Source of the DNA: Epiperipatus broadwayi
Lineage: Eukaryota > Onychophora > Udeonychophora > Euonychophora > Peripatidae
NCBI GenBank assembly: GCA_028023455.1
Contig: JAQFVV010012420.1
Coordinates: forward strand, 8,265,194-8,329,193
Direction of reading: 5' to 3'
DNA length: 64,000 nt
Part shown: positions 11,466-23,463 of the stretch, in pieces
Numbering within the stretch: position 1 is the first letter of the stretch
How the letters are laid out: each line of letters opens with the position of its first letter
The notes under the pieces: generated by a model
The model's input: only the letters and a program-made list of their open reading frames with translations
Databases searched by the model: none
Told to the model about the DNA's origin: nothing
Program-made: the position numbers and the translations under genes

Positions 11466-11570
11466 CTCTATCCATACATTTGTGCCACCCAGTGCAAGCA
11501 ATAGGAAATAATTGCTACTGTTTTAACAGCTTATGTAAGTATAAGAAAATATGATCATGTGACATTTCAG
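11466..11570 (-). mobile_element. Foldback-family fragment
   Basis: Short copy containing ACTCTATCCATACATTTGTG, CCACCCAGTGCAAGC and the family terminus TGATCATGTGACATTT. The central motif-bearing part is missing. Confidence 0.65.
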
Positions 11571-12884
11571 TGGTTTAATCTCAAAGCATTTTCAAATTGT
11601 CAAATTTACTGACCTATAAGACTTAAGGAAGCAATATATTGCAAAGATTTTATTATTTCATATTTAGATTTAAGTAGCTTATAGTGTTTACATTGAGATA
11701 GCTTTTCTGGCATTCATGCTGTATTGTGTATTTACAGTCTCTTTACTGCTCCAGGGTTTCAAGTCACAATTCATTTTTTGATTATTAAATGCCATTCAAA
11801 TCTCTAAAAAAGGAGTTGAGTAAATAAATAGCTTAATATGTGAGATTTATTTTAAGCAATGTATTCCATATACATTAATTGTTAGAAGTGTGTTTCATTT
11901 CTCTTTTTTTTTTTTCCAAGAGGATAAAATTGCTCTTATGGCATCCAAAGATGTGAGTGAATATATATATATATATATATATTAAAACTTTAAAAGGAAA
12001 AATGAAAGTAGACAAAATTAGACATATAATTATTTATAAACCTGGAATAACAAAAAAAAAGATTAAACAAAAAGGTTAACTAATATTAATTAATATTATT
12101 TTTTAAAGGGTAGTTAGGTCTATTGAATGCAAGTATTTCAATGGAACCAAGAAAGATAAATTATTTTTGAAAACAGGGTATTATTATGTACACCAATCCT
12201 AGATCTGCTTTTAGTTAAATAATCAAGTTTTTTAACTAATTGGTTTTAACCGATGTAAATTGAAAAATAGGATAATGTAATTAAATTATTAATCCAAGAT
12301 GAAAAATAACTTATTTACATTATCTTGTTTTTTGATTCCTTTGCATAGATTATAAATAGTGAGTGAAGATAAACTGATTGTTAGGAAATTACTATATTGG
12401 AGACAATATAAAAAAAGCAACTGTTGTCTCCAGGTTAGTTGAGTTTGATCTTTTATGGAGAAGGAATACATTCTTTATAAATTCATGGCCCAATATGTCA
12501 GAAGTAGACCACTTCTCTGGTTGCATTTTATCTAATTATACAGGGTAAATGGTATTGAGGACCATCAATATTACTTTATATATTCCTAGCTAGTCTACTA
12601 CTCTTAAGACTCTATTACAATATTTATTCATATGCATGAGAAACATAATTAAAAAAATTTCTACAGGTCATATATATAAATTAATAATTTTAACAGATGT
12701 TATTGTTGAAAATATTTTAATATGTATACTGTAACAAAAAATATTCCACAGTAAGTGGGTTCGAATCAAGAACCAAAAATATACAAACAGCAAGTTTTGA
12801 TTAAATAAATATTTAAATGATAAAAGTTGAATCATTAATAAAAAATTTTAAAAAAGATTTAAATAAATATATTTTGTAATATTA
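11571..12884. other. AT-rich non-coding DNA
   Basis: Contains the possible micro-exon at 11921, a (TA)n run near 11961-11983 and a lone B-box-like GGTTCGAATCA near 12758 with no A box in place. Nothing else is recognisable. Confidence 0.5.
11921..11952 (+). CDS. Possible 32-bp micro-exon
   Basis: A strong acceptor (an uninterrupted pyrimidine tract ending CCAAG) is followed after 32 bp by the donor GTGAGT. Two frames are open: RIKLLLWHPK, ending with two spare bases, and DKIALMASKD, ending in phase 0. Only the first has the phase needed to join directly to the exon at 50228. The splice signals are good but the segment is too short for coding statistics, and a pseudo-exon in AT-rich DNA is quite possible. 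Confidence 0.25.
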
Positions 12885-12956
12885 AGTAATATTTACTAAG
12901 GCTGTAACCTTAGGAATAAGCGTCTGAAAAATTCGAAAGTAGGGACCTCTACAGGT
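12885..12956 (+). repeat. Dispersed repeat, copy A (inverted partner at 23391)
   Basis: About 72 bp, from AATATTTACTAAGGCTGTAA through GAATAAGCGTCTGAAAAATT to GGGACCTCTACAGGT. It matches the reverse complement of 23391-23463 with only a few differences. The flanks do not match, so this is a short conserved core of an interspersed repeat. Confidence 0.8.
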
Positions 12957-13325
12957 CTTAGCCACAATGCTTCTGCTGATAATTTTTAACATAGGTATAA
13001 ATCCCCCCAAAAGTATTTTATTTGGTTTATCAGTTTTAATAAAATAAAAAATGAAATCTTAGGCACCAAACCTTCTAACTAGAAAGTTTACTTTTGGAAA
13101 ACTTAATAACTTCTTATCATCATCATTTACAATTCACTACTGACATCCTTGTGGATAACATGATTTCTCAGGATTATCAATGTTATTAGTAGATTGAATG
13201 CTAAAAGCACAATGTTTGGATTGAGTTAAATAAGCAAATACAACCAAATGGATTAATATTAAAAAATACAATTTTATTAACATAGAATATACATAACTGT
13301 TGCTTATATGTATACAAAATATTAA

Positions 13326-13550
<225 letters not shown>

Positions 13551-13676
13551 GTAAAGTTAGATTTAAAGTCCTATGATATCTATAATGATAAGATTTTACA
13601 AGTGGAATATTTAAATAGTTCCAAATCATGTTTTTCTGTAGACATCTTTCTTTTAATATATTTACAATTGTTTTCA

Positions 13677-13925
13677 TTAATTTCTCCAAAGATAGCAATT
13701 TTTTCCTTGGGCACTGATGATATTAGAAAGAAAAGACAGCAGTATTAGTGATGTTACATAAGGTATAGTATCAGTAGGTCTTGGGTAGTCTTTACAACAC
13801 TTCATTTCTTTTTTCACAACTTTATCAAGGCAAGCACTGGTTTTGGCAAACTTCAATATTAGTTTCTGGATCCAACTGCATTTTTCAGGTATTTGGCTGG
13901 CATGATTTTTGTTGTCTAACCACAT
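13677..13925 (-). other. Coding-like remnant, family unknown
   Basis: Less AT-biased than its surroundings, with an 82-codon open frame containing CSWIQKLILKFAKTSACLDK and KKEMKCCKDYPRPTDTIPYV. It has several Cys residues but no motif I can place. The rest of 13551-14259 has no other open frame worth reporting. It may be a degraded transposon coding piece. Low confidence. Confidence 0.2.
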
Positions 13926-14259
13926 ATAATTCTGTTAAAGTCATCATATTTGCTCTTACAAATAAAGTACTGAAAATTGCTGTAAAACAGTCAGCAAGAT
14001 ATGGCTGTCCAGGTTATGGTACAAAATATTAATCACTTGTGTCTCTCCTCAGTATTGAATCAGTGTAACACTGCTTCTTAAGTTGAGTCTTCAAATAAAA
14101 CTAAAATAGAATGGACTGTCTGAATTAAATGGAATATCTTAGTTGCTTGTTTCAAGCCTGTTTATTTTTCCTTCCAAAGTCAAAATTTTATTCACAGTTA
14201 AAGCACAATACAAAGGAAATCAACAAATTACAAAACTAAGTTGAATACAGAGTATATAA

Positions 14260-15000
14260 CATCCAAGAGATTACAATGATTAATCAAATAAATATAACAG
14301 AAAAACAATCAATTTAGACTGATTACAACTGTTTCAATGAAACTGAATTAAAGTGTTATAAAAACTACAAGGTAAACATTAAATAATAAACTTCCCCCAC
14401 AACCAAGGCAGATGAATCTCAAATGGAGCATAACTGACAAATAAACAAATGGAATTCCATACACCCTTAAAATTATTCAGAAACTATAACACTAAGATAT
14501 TCGTTCATGGAATAGACAATATTACATTAGAATAAATTGAGTATAAAGATGTAAAAGGATTACAGGAATCAGTCAATAACTGATAATAGCCATACATTAG
14601 TTTACAATAAGTATATATAACAGAAGTAAATACATTCAAATTGGTGCCAAAATTTTAAGGTAAATATTAAATGGCAAAATCACTGAAGGCCAAACAACAA
14701 AAGGGAAAAAAAGAAACAGGTAAATGATCACCACTCAGACCATAACCTGATCTGGCTCAAAGAAAATATTAAATACATATGCAAAGTTATTTAAAAGTTA
14801 TAATATTAAGATATTCACAACATTGAATGTATAATGTAATATTAAAATTAATTAAATGTAAAGGGATAAGGAATTTACAGTACTCGGTCAATAACTGATA
14901 ATAGTAGGAAATAAAAGTGACATCAGTATATACAACATAAGTAAAAAACAAACCAATCAATCACCAAATTTTTCATGGGCCAGTTAAAAGGGCATAGGTG
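14260..15000. repeat. Tandem ~315-bp units beside a LINE tail
   Basis: TAAGATATTC at about 14493 and 14807, and GTCAATAACTGATAATAG at 14572 and 14887, give a period near 315 bp. A third, more diverged unit begins around 14268 (GATTACAATGATTAATCAAA). The array directly abuts the 3' side of the minus-strand LINE remnant, so it may be the reiterated 3' UTR of that element. Confidence 0.7.
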
Positions 15001-15960
15001 ACAAATGTTGACCTATATCTTCAATTGGCCCCAAGTTTGGTCTGCCAACCAAGGTAGGCAAGTTCTTTTATCCACTTCTCTTGTTTTGCTGAGCAGGTTA
15101 AAAACTAGTTCTTCAACAGGATGGTCCAATCCTCTTTTGAACAGAATCTTACATCTTGCCAACCAAATCACATAGTTTATAAATGTGACAAGTCTAATCA
15201 TCCTAAATAGTCCTTTCTTAAAAGCTGATGTAATAAGTACGCAGGACAGGTCGGAGTAAGAAATTTTTCTCAGGATAAGATTCCAAAAAAAGTCCATGAA
15301 TCACATCAGGAAAGTATATGATCCATGGAATCTTCCTGTTTTTTACATAAAGGGCAGATGGGGTCAATTTTGTAACCCCTCTGATGACAAAGAAATGCTC
15401 CCATGGGAAGTGTTCTGAGGTTGACCTTTAATAAAATCAATAAACTTGGGTTCAAGTTTTTGGAATTTAATCCTTCCTCATAAAATGTGGAATTCCAACT
15501 GAGAATAAATTAACCACTTTGGTTTTCCCAACCAACATCAACTGGTAAGTCTTCCAGGACAATTTGGCATGGAACAGGGAGTCGGAAGTCTTGATGTTTT
15601 CAACCACCATCATTACCTGGTGCTGTAGCCATAAATTCCTGCATTTAGGAGGAGGCCTGTCAGTTGGTTCCACTTTTTCCAATGGAAGTGGACAGTCCAT
15701 TTCTGAATTATCATTAAATATTTTTACTAATACATTATAAGGGTGCTGAATTTGAAAAGGTTTTCGGAATAAAGACCTAGTCCATTAAGGAGCTTGGGCT
15801 TTTGTAACAAATTAAGGCTGATGTCAGGAGCCCCCCATCCAGCATAGCCTCCTGCAAAGAGTTACCACCTTTCTGATGAAAGCATTAATTGGGGCAAAGC
15901 CAGCAAGAAGGTAACTAATTTTTGATAACCCAAGCCTGTTAATTTTTATTGTTGTTCAAC
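15001..15960 (-). pseudogene. LINE reverse transcriptase C-terminus, L1/Tx1-like, decayed
   Basis: Reading right to left, 15830-15950 encodes INRLGLSKISYLLAGFAPIN followed by CRRLCWMGGS. This matches the spacing of the L1/Tx1 segment after the RT domain (L.kl.YLl...P......l......FiW). Next, 15467-15700 gives an unbroken 78-codon piece with QVMMVVENIKTSDSLFHAK. Then 15310-15478 encodes LILLKVNLRTLPMGAFLCHQ and a zinc-knuckle-like CPLC...H...stop-C, with the TGA inside the knuckle. Finally 15013-15297 encodes a 94-codon tail including INYVIWLARCKILFKRG. At least two frameshifts and several stops separate the pieces, so it is dead. The clade is inferred from motif order. Confidence 0.75.
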
Positions 15961-16989
15961 AATATGTTTTCCAAATGATGAATTAATCACCAGCTAATTA
16001 CAAGATTTGACCTGTTTTCTTACAACAACATGTTTTTTGGAAAATATTTTTTTTATTCCCTTCTCAACATTTTATGGAAATAAATTTACAGATATTATAT
16101 TCTAATTTGATACATAAACAAATGAAAGAAAAAAAAGTTTTTTTCTCTCTCTTTATTTACATTAGTTAGCATAGAAAGAAAGAAAAAATTATTGCCAACA
16201 TTTAAATTTTAAATAACTTTTAAAATATTGCTCATTTCAAAATTTTAATATTTCTAGATTTCCCATAAAATTACTACAAAAATGTGGGAAATTTTATTTA
16301 AAACTTCATTCAAAAAATGCAAATACAAAAGGTATAAAATGCTTCAGATTTTTATAAATTACACAATTCAAACTTCTTGTGTGCATTCAAAACAAGTTTT
16401 CTTTCTTCCTTTAGAGTGCAATTTACCATTAAGTTTCTCACATATTAAAAAGTAAATATTTAATAATATGATCAAATACATAAATAAATATTTTTTTTTA
16501 ATTTTTAGGTAATTCATATATTTATTATTCAATTGTGTAGACAAATTTTTTTATTAATTTTTTTTTCATGCCACTTTGTAATACAACTAATTTGAGCTTC
16601 TATCAATTTCTTATAGTTATAATATATATGTAAACTGTCCATGCATGATATCTATTTCACAAGTGAAGATTTGGAGCAGGAATGGTAGAAATTGATTAGT
16701 AAATAAAATATATTGACATACTCTTTCAGATATTATGGTTGCATGTAATGAAAATCTCCTTTTCTCTACTATACTAATTTTCTTTAATAATAAATAATAT
16801 TGGAATCAACTGAATAAATTATTATTCTAATTAGAAAATATTCTGGAAGAAAATGTGTCCTGTTGTATCTAGAGGATTAAAAATCTCTAAAAATGACTTC
16901 TTAGAATTCTATCATGTTATTTGGAAAATATTTGTTTTAGACTTAGGAAAAAAAGGGTTGACCAATGTGTTTTTTAAATAACAGATGAA
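15961..16989. other. AT-rich non-coding DNA
   Basis: Poly-T and AT-rich sequence. No gene or shared repeat recognised. Confidence 0.55.
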
Positions 16990-17420
16990 ATTCCAGATTT
17001 TAAGTAAATAATAACTACTGCCTTGGCTGGTGATTTTACAGCTTGCAGGTAATAAAAGCCATAATTTAGTTTTGTCTGACCTGATTTTAAAAAAGATCAT
17101 CCATACACACACATTATTCTTTCTTCAAAAAAATTGACTAATATTTCAGCTAAGACCTATCAGGCAATTGTCAAAAAGAATATGATGTTTCTTGATCTTA
17201 AACTCTGGGTAAAAAGCTAATAAACTCATGTCATTGGCTGATGTATGATGATGAACAGCCTATTCATGATCATTTACTTTATAAATAATCACATAGTAGC
17301 AAAGATTATAATGATAATAAAGTATGCATATTAGGAATTTGACTTGTCCACTACCTTTAAGGTCTCAAAGAGGAATTAATCTTCTTTTACTTGTCATAAA
17401 ATTGATTTCTGCAGCCAAAA
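16990..17420 (+). repeat. Dispersed repeat ~430 bp, copy A (partner at 63370)
   Basis: Shares ordered blocks with 63370-63805: CTTGGCTGGTGATTTTACA, GCCATAATTT, GTTTCTTGATCTTAAA, AAAAGCTAATAA, AATAATCACATA, TTTCTGCAGCCA. The copies are in the same orientation and diverged with indels. The short minus-strand frame at 16912-17112 partly overlaps it and is not supported as a gene. Confidence 0.7.
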
Positions 17421-18691
17421 ATCGAAATATTTATTTATTAATATAGTGTGAATAAAATGGTTGCCTATGAGTCAGCTATCTGGGGAAAAATCATAAACTG
17501 TTGAAAAAAAAATCATTTACTCTGCCCATATTTGAACCTAGATCATTTATGGTTGGAAAATATTAAATCATTATAACACAAAACTACTACGAGTAAATGC
17601 CTCTTTATAGAGAGACTAGAAAAATAGTTTTCTCCAACTTGTTAAATGGAAAATATCAGTAATTTTTCCTTCTTTATTTTATCCTGTAGCCAAAAATTGC
17701 TAACTATTCAAGTAGCTGATCAAAAATTAAATGATTAGCTGCCTAAGAAAATTTCTATAATTGCTTGGAATCTGAAAAAGTTTAAAACTTGTGTTGCTTA
17801 CATAACTTGTGTATTTATTAATAACTACATGTTGACATCTTTTTGTTTTATAAATATGCATATTAAAACAGTGTAGCCTCATTGATAATGTTGATTATAT
17901 TCAACCAATAATGATGATTAAATGTCTTGAGAATATGTGGTAATGAAATGACATATATAAACATGTATAATAAGGGCCACTTTGTAGGTAAAAGGCATCT
18001 TTCCATCACCTCTTGAATTAAAATTTGTAAGTTTAAACAAAATGAATTCTATTAAATTTTAGTTAGAAAAAGATACAGAAACAGTTAAAACATTAAAAAG
18101 TTATAATTATTTATATTATTTATAATTTTATCATTTTACTTACATCTTAATTCTCTTAGCTTTGGTAGCCCCAAAATAACTTCTACAATTTTTCCCTCTA
18201 TGTAATAAATAATAATAATATGATTCTCAAAATTAACTATTTAATTAATAGAACTTTCACTTCACTTTTCATGTCCATAATTTTTGGCCAAATGCCTATA
18301 TTGTTAACATTAAAATTTAATGTAAAATTAGAAATTTCATGATTTTCACTCTCAGAATCATAATCTTATTCAACTTATTTGTTTATTTTGAGCTCCATAT
18401 AACTTATTTGACAATAACAAGAAGAATAACTAAACATTAATTTAATGTAAACAATTAATTATGTATGCAATGGAATTAATGTGATGCATATTATACATTT
18501 ATGAAACCTGACATACATATAGAGATAGCAAAGGATATTAATCTTCAATTTTATATAGGCATTTTTTTTTAAATTTTGTGGTTTTATTCTAGTGGATTTT
18601 TTTAAATATATATATTATATAAATAATTCTACTTCTAGTTTGACTATCTTTACAATCTACATAATTCTGTTGAACTTATTAATAACATAAT
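17421..18691. other. AT-rich non-coding DNA
   Basis: Weak further similarity to the end of the window (TGGTTGC...GGGGAAAAAT near 17458-17490) suggests the preceding repeat may extend in. Otherwise nothing is seen. Confidence 0.45.
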
Positions 18692-18692
18692 A

Positions 18693-18707
18693 AGGTCAGG
18701 GTGACCT
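18693..18707. promoter_or_regulatory. Palindromic nuclear-receptor-type site (AGGTCA n3 TGACCT)
   Basis: AGGTCAGGGTGACCT is an exact inverted repeat of the AGGTCA half-site with 3-bp spacing, the arrangement of the classical estrogen-receptor response element. It sits at the edge of an old dispersed repeat and no promoter is visible nearby. The match is direct; function is unproven. Confidence 0.35.
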
Positions 18708-19030
18708 TAAAGACTCTATTCATCACATTATGTACACTCAGCACTTTGGAATCCAAGATCCAATGACATCTTCTGATGTTTCATCTCCAAAGGCTGAACA
18801 ATCTTCCAGCTTCATTCCCTATCATGAGGAAAAAAATGATTGTTTGTTTTCTCTATTTATTACATATATATTTGTCTTAATTATTTTTCCTGAAGTACAA
18901 TAATTATATCAAGGTGATGTAACTCTTAGATTTCATTAGCTATAATTAGGCTAATTTTAAACTGCATGACAATTAGTTTGTTAAAATTTAGCTCTAATTT
19001 GTTTCAAAACATAATAGTTTAATTCAGAAA
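18700..19030 (+). repeat. Dispersed repeat, copy A (partner at 58900)
   Basis: Aligns in order with 58900-59170: CAGGGT, a GACATCTT/GGCATCTT block, CCAAAG..TAGAC-like text, then TATCAAGGTGATGTAACTCT against ATAACAAGGCTTGTGTAATT, followed by TTAGGCTAATTTTAAAC. A reading frame with SSDVSSPKAEQSSSFIPYHE crosses it, but the repeat relationship makes an exon unlikely. Confidence 0.65.
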
Positions 19031-19574
19031 ATATTTTGTTAAAAAGATCCAAAAATTTCAAAGAAACTAATAAAATATAGTGACTCTGAAAAACACACAA
19101 AAAAAGCAAAGGAGTGATTGTGGATAAAGGAATCGAAAATGTTTTCTTTTTATAAAATCTAATTATTAATAATAACTATTTTAATCAGTTTTTATTCAAT
19201 TTTTTCATTTTAAAATATGGAAATCTTTTTTTTAATTATTGTTGTCTATTTAGAATTTTTTAAAAATGTTGGTATTTCTGAAAATGATTTTATTTATTAA
19301 ATATAATAAAATTATAATTTCAGCATTACAATCATTTAAAAGCTTATGACTTCGTTATCTAGTATGTTTATTGTCAATGATGATAGACACTGAATATCAT
19401 TTAATATTATCCTACATTTATTATAAAAATAAATGAAAATATTTTGTTATAAAAATTTAAATATTTACCTACAAAAAGTAAACATTTTCTCTTTTTTATT
19501 AAGCTATAACTTTATAAATCTTCTTCAAGAAGTATGATATTTACTCTTTCTTACTGCCTTGCCAAATGTATATT

Positions 19575-19765
19575 ATATAATACTAAATCATCCATGAACT
19601 TTACTACTGTTATACAATGCTTTATTTTCCACAGTCTTTTACAGTTTACAGTTTTGATTGCCCCAGCAATCTTCTGGGGCAATTAAAACTGTAAACTATA
19701 AGTGAGGGTGATAAATAAAGCATTGTGTAACAGTAGTAAAATGCTTGGATGATTTAGTATTATAT
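19575..19765. mobile_element. Short foldback element
   Basis: Arms pair from 19575 to 19765 (ATAATACTAAATCATCC / GGATGATTTAGTATTAT) around the centre GCCCCAGCAATCTTCTGGGGC (shown here in two halves: GCCCCAG and CTGGGGC). The two sides differ by small changes. No clear target duplication is visible. Confidence 0.8.
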
Positions 19766-21999
19766 GGTTTATTAAATATTATTTCTATTTTAAATAAAAT
19801 TACTGTCAGAAGTTTTTTTTTCTGTTATTATTAACAACCTTTAAAAGCTAAAGATTTCTGCATCAATTACTACTCATGGCCATTTTAATGCTCGAAAATT
19901 TCATGATTTCTGAATCATCTAGCAAACAATTAATTCTTAATTAAATTAAAAACATAAAGTGAAAATCTTTTGCATATAGAACAAAATTGGTCTATTTTTG
20001 AGACAAAATCTTAAAATATTTTTTATCACATAAAAATAATAACTTTAAAAGTTTTAAATATACAGTATAGTCTTAAAATTATTTTATCATGATATCATTT
20101 TGATTATTTTTCAGCTTTCATTTCTTCAACATTCACATTTTGTGTGCATACATGTATTTTTTTAAGAATTTTTATTAAAAGTAATCTCTCATTGTTTGAA
20201 TATTGCTTTATATATTTTTCTATATACTTCTATTCAGTAACAGCAGTAAAGTATATGACCTATACTATAAACAGCACCCTTTGAGTATAAAATCAGATTC
20301 CAGATTATAAATATCTGGTTAGAAACTAGATAGGAATAAAAGGCAGACATTTTAATAATTATATAGTTTTTCTTACTGTTCACTAATCAATTATTTTTTT
20401 CAGTACTAGAAACCTTCTGTAATAAATATAATCGTTTTTATTTAAATTGATGACAAAATTTTTAAATAATTATTGTTAGTGTCATACTTAACTTTATTAA
20501 TAAAAACTTTCTAAAAGATTTTTATGATATACATTTTTTTTTTTTGAAAAATTTTGTTACAGCAAATTTTAAACTAAGTTTCTCGATGTTTTTTTTTCTT
20601 TGTACAATAATAATCAGTCAATTATTTGAATTTAGTAACAGTAATTCACTCTATTTATTCTACTCCAGAGTCATCGATTGTAATCTTAAGTAAACAATGG
20701 GTACTAAATGATAATGCCATAATCTATATCTTAAACTAAAGATATTCATCAATGAAGAGCATTGGATTACTTTTAGTTACATTATCTAGCAACGATCTTT
20801 GCACCCTTTCATATGATCAAAGTAATAACTTAAAATTCAAAAATATTTTGCGATTTTGCATCCGAATTACTTTAGTTGTACAGCTATATAAATCTGACAT
20901 CATGTCAGCATTCATGTATTTTAGTGATCTAAGTTTTATATTAACTGCAGTCATCTTTTATTCTTTGACTAGGATATGTTATCAGGCAGTAAATTATTGA
21001 AGCGTTAACGTGTTTTTTTTTTTTTTTTAAAAAGTCATTTTAAAGTAATATTTAAATTTCAAATAATCTTGTTTAACATAATGCTCTATTTACATAAAAT
21101 ATTTCACCTCATTAAAATATTATTAATATATCAATTATCAAACTATTGAATTATTTAATTTATTAAGTTCAATTTTACATAATTTAAACAAAACCATTAT
21201 GTAAAATGCATTCTCCTGATTGAATAAACCTTATAATAATGTGTGCGTTTGTAATTTATATCCTAATTACATATATATAATTTTTACTTGAGAGTAAAGG
21301 TTTTGCGTCATTAATGTAATATTATCCATTTAAGCAATAGATATCGCAAATCTTATATAAATATATATGAGTATGTGCGCTTATATGCATATTGATAGAA
21401 ATTTATTGTAAAAAGATATAATAGAAATAATACCTATACAAGGCTTGTTATTTCTATAACCTAAATAAATAAATTTATACTAATTATGCAAAACATTTAT
21501 TTTTTTAATTAATTTAATATATTTTGTATTTGCATATTATAAACAATAATTCATCCTATTTCATCTATTTTAAATACATCTATTGAAAAAAATAATAATT
21601 AATGGACATTTGGATTATAGCCCTATATTTCGAATCATAGATTAGTGTCTAGCTATTGATCTTTTTCACTGAAGAGCATTAAATTTGTATTCACATACCT
21701 AGCACATACCTTCAATATATATACAGATTGCGTGTGTTAATTAGACACTAATTTAATAATTAATCTAATATAATTCATATATGCATGCGTAAAAAACATT
21801 GAAATATAACGGGAATTTTTCATTTAATAATATAGATCCAATTTTAACCCTAAATAATAAGGCAGCAATCAATTAAAATTGGAAATGAACTTGAAACAGT
21901 ATAATCTAGCAATAGCAATGGCAATTGTTTCATCTACTTTATATCAAAAATGAAAACACTTTTTGCTTAATATTGTAACTGTTATAAGATTAATATATA
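19766..21999. other. AT-rich non-coding DNA
   Basis: No supported gene. The 82-codon frame at 20752-21000 has no acceptor/donor context or recognisable motif and is probably chance. Confidence 0.5.
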
Positions 22000-22160
22000 T
22001 ATATAGAAATTCATATAACACTGCAATACTAGACAAAACAACAACATTTTTACTAAAATTTTTACTTAATTATGGTTTATTTATTTGTCATATATGAATT
22101 TCTATTTTTTTTAATTGTTATTATAGCATTAGGCAGTATTTAATATACATATATTGTAAC
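22000..22160 (+). mobile_element. MITE-like element, copy A (related copy at 47812)
   Basis: ATAGAAATTCATATA at ~22003 is repeated inverted near 22093-22107. The text continues through GCATTAGGCAGTATTTAATA, which matches the right end of the 47812-48060 element. A left-end fragment (TAGAAATTCATATAACTAAC) also occurs at 29953. No coding capacity. Confidence 0.6.
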
Positions 22161-23390
22161 CAAAAAATCTTCAGATTCCACCAAGATAAAACGAATACTA
22201 GCTAAATAATATTATAGGGAAACTTCAGAAGAGTTTTGAATAAAGGCATATGCCATAATACCAAGAGCAAAGAGGTAAATAATTATAATAATCATTATTA
22301 AGATAAAGGTAATACTAGTAATTTAAGAGTAGAAGATTTCTCATACTCAATCTTTAAAATATAATGGCTCTTAATATTGAAAGCATAGGGTTAGGTTACT
22401 TTAAAATTCTTCACTTATAACACTTCTCCTAAACACAACACCTCTTACAGCCATAATAAGCATCTTACTGCCATGATCAGATTTGCTATTAAGTTTTTTA
22501 AACTAGAAACTTATTTGCTCAGTCTTTAGGCCAGATTAATTTCTTCTTTTAAAGTAATCTTTCTTAAGTAAAAATAATTTCTTTAATAAGATTGTAAGTA
22601 AAATTTGGTATTTCAGAGTCCATATGAATAATATTTAATAATTATAAATTTTATTCTCTTTTAATTCTAGAGGATTATCTTTAAAAAATTAGATCTTAGT
22701 AATAAAACAGTGAGATATACTCTTACCCCAAGATAATGTTTCTCAAAATTATAATAATAATAATATTAAAATTTAAAATAAACATGATAAACTCTTAATT
22801 TAGAATAAAATAACATACTAGTTAAGCATTCGGGTATAATGAGTGGATAAGGGATTTTATGGCCACTCAAATATTACTCTAATAAATACTCTTAAAATAT
22901 TTTCTAAATTTGAACAGAGTAATTCTATTATTTGAATTTATGATGGATCAGTAAAGTAATCTAAATAAAACGAAATAATTTTAAAGCAAGCATAGTGTTT
23001 CAAATAAATACAATTGTCTAAAGTGATCTCCAATATGAATAAATCATTATAATTATTTTAATAAATAAAATTATCACTTTCTTAGATGCTCTCGTAACAT
23101 CTTAAATGCAACTTTAGTAAAGTGACTCTTAGGTCAAAATTTCAATCTTTAAGTATTCTCACTGCATAAAATTAAAGATAATTTATGATAAGCTTTATAA
23201 TATTCAGATTTCTGAAAGTGAGTGGAAAATGATAAAAACCAAGAAATTGAATTAACAACAAATTAATATTTATTTTGACATTAAAACATATAACAAATAA
23301 CTCATTTATCTTTCAATATCATCAAGACAAAACTTTTCCAGATATATTAAGCAAAACTTTAGGATGTCAGAAAATCTTAGTTTATCATTT
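22161..23390. other. AT-rich non-coding DNA
   Basis: Purine-rich AT sequence. No gene or repeat recognised. Confidence 0.5.
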
Positions 23391-23463
23391 TACCTGTAGA
23401 GGTCCCTATCTTCAAATTTTTCAGACGCTTATTCCTAAAGGTTACAGCCTTAGTAAATATTAC
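23391..23463 (-). repeat. Dispersed repeat, copy B (inverted partner of 12885)
   Basis: Reverse complement of 12885-12956 with about 5 differences. The 66-codon open frame across it is incidental. Confidence 0.8.

Noticed and set aside
18715-18890. Possible exon with SSDVSSPKAEQSSSFIPYHE
   Set aside because: The segment belongs to a dispersed repeat with a second diverged copy at 58900, and no proper polypyrimidine acceptor precedes it.
20752-21000. 82-codon open frame
   Set aside because: No splice context, no motif, composition identical to surrounding AT-rich DNA.
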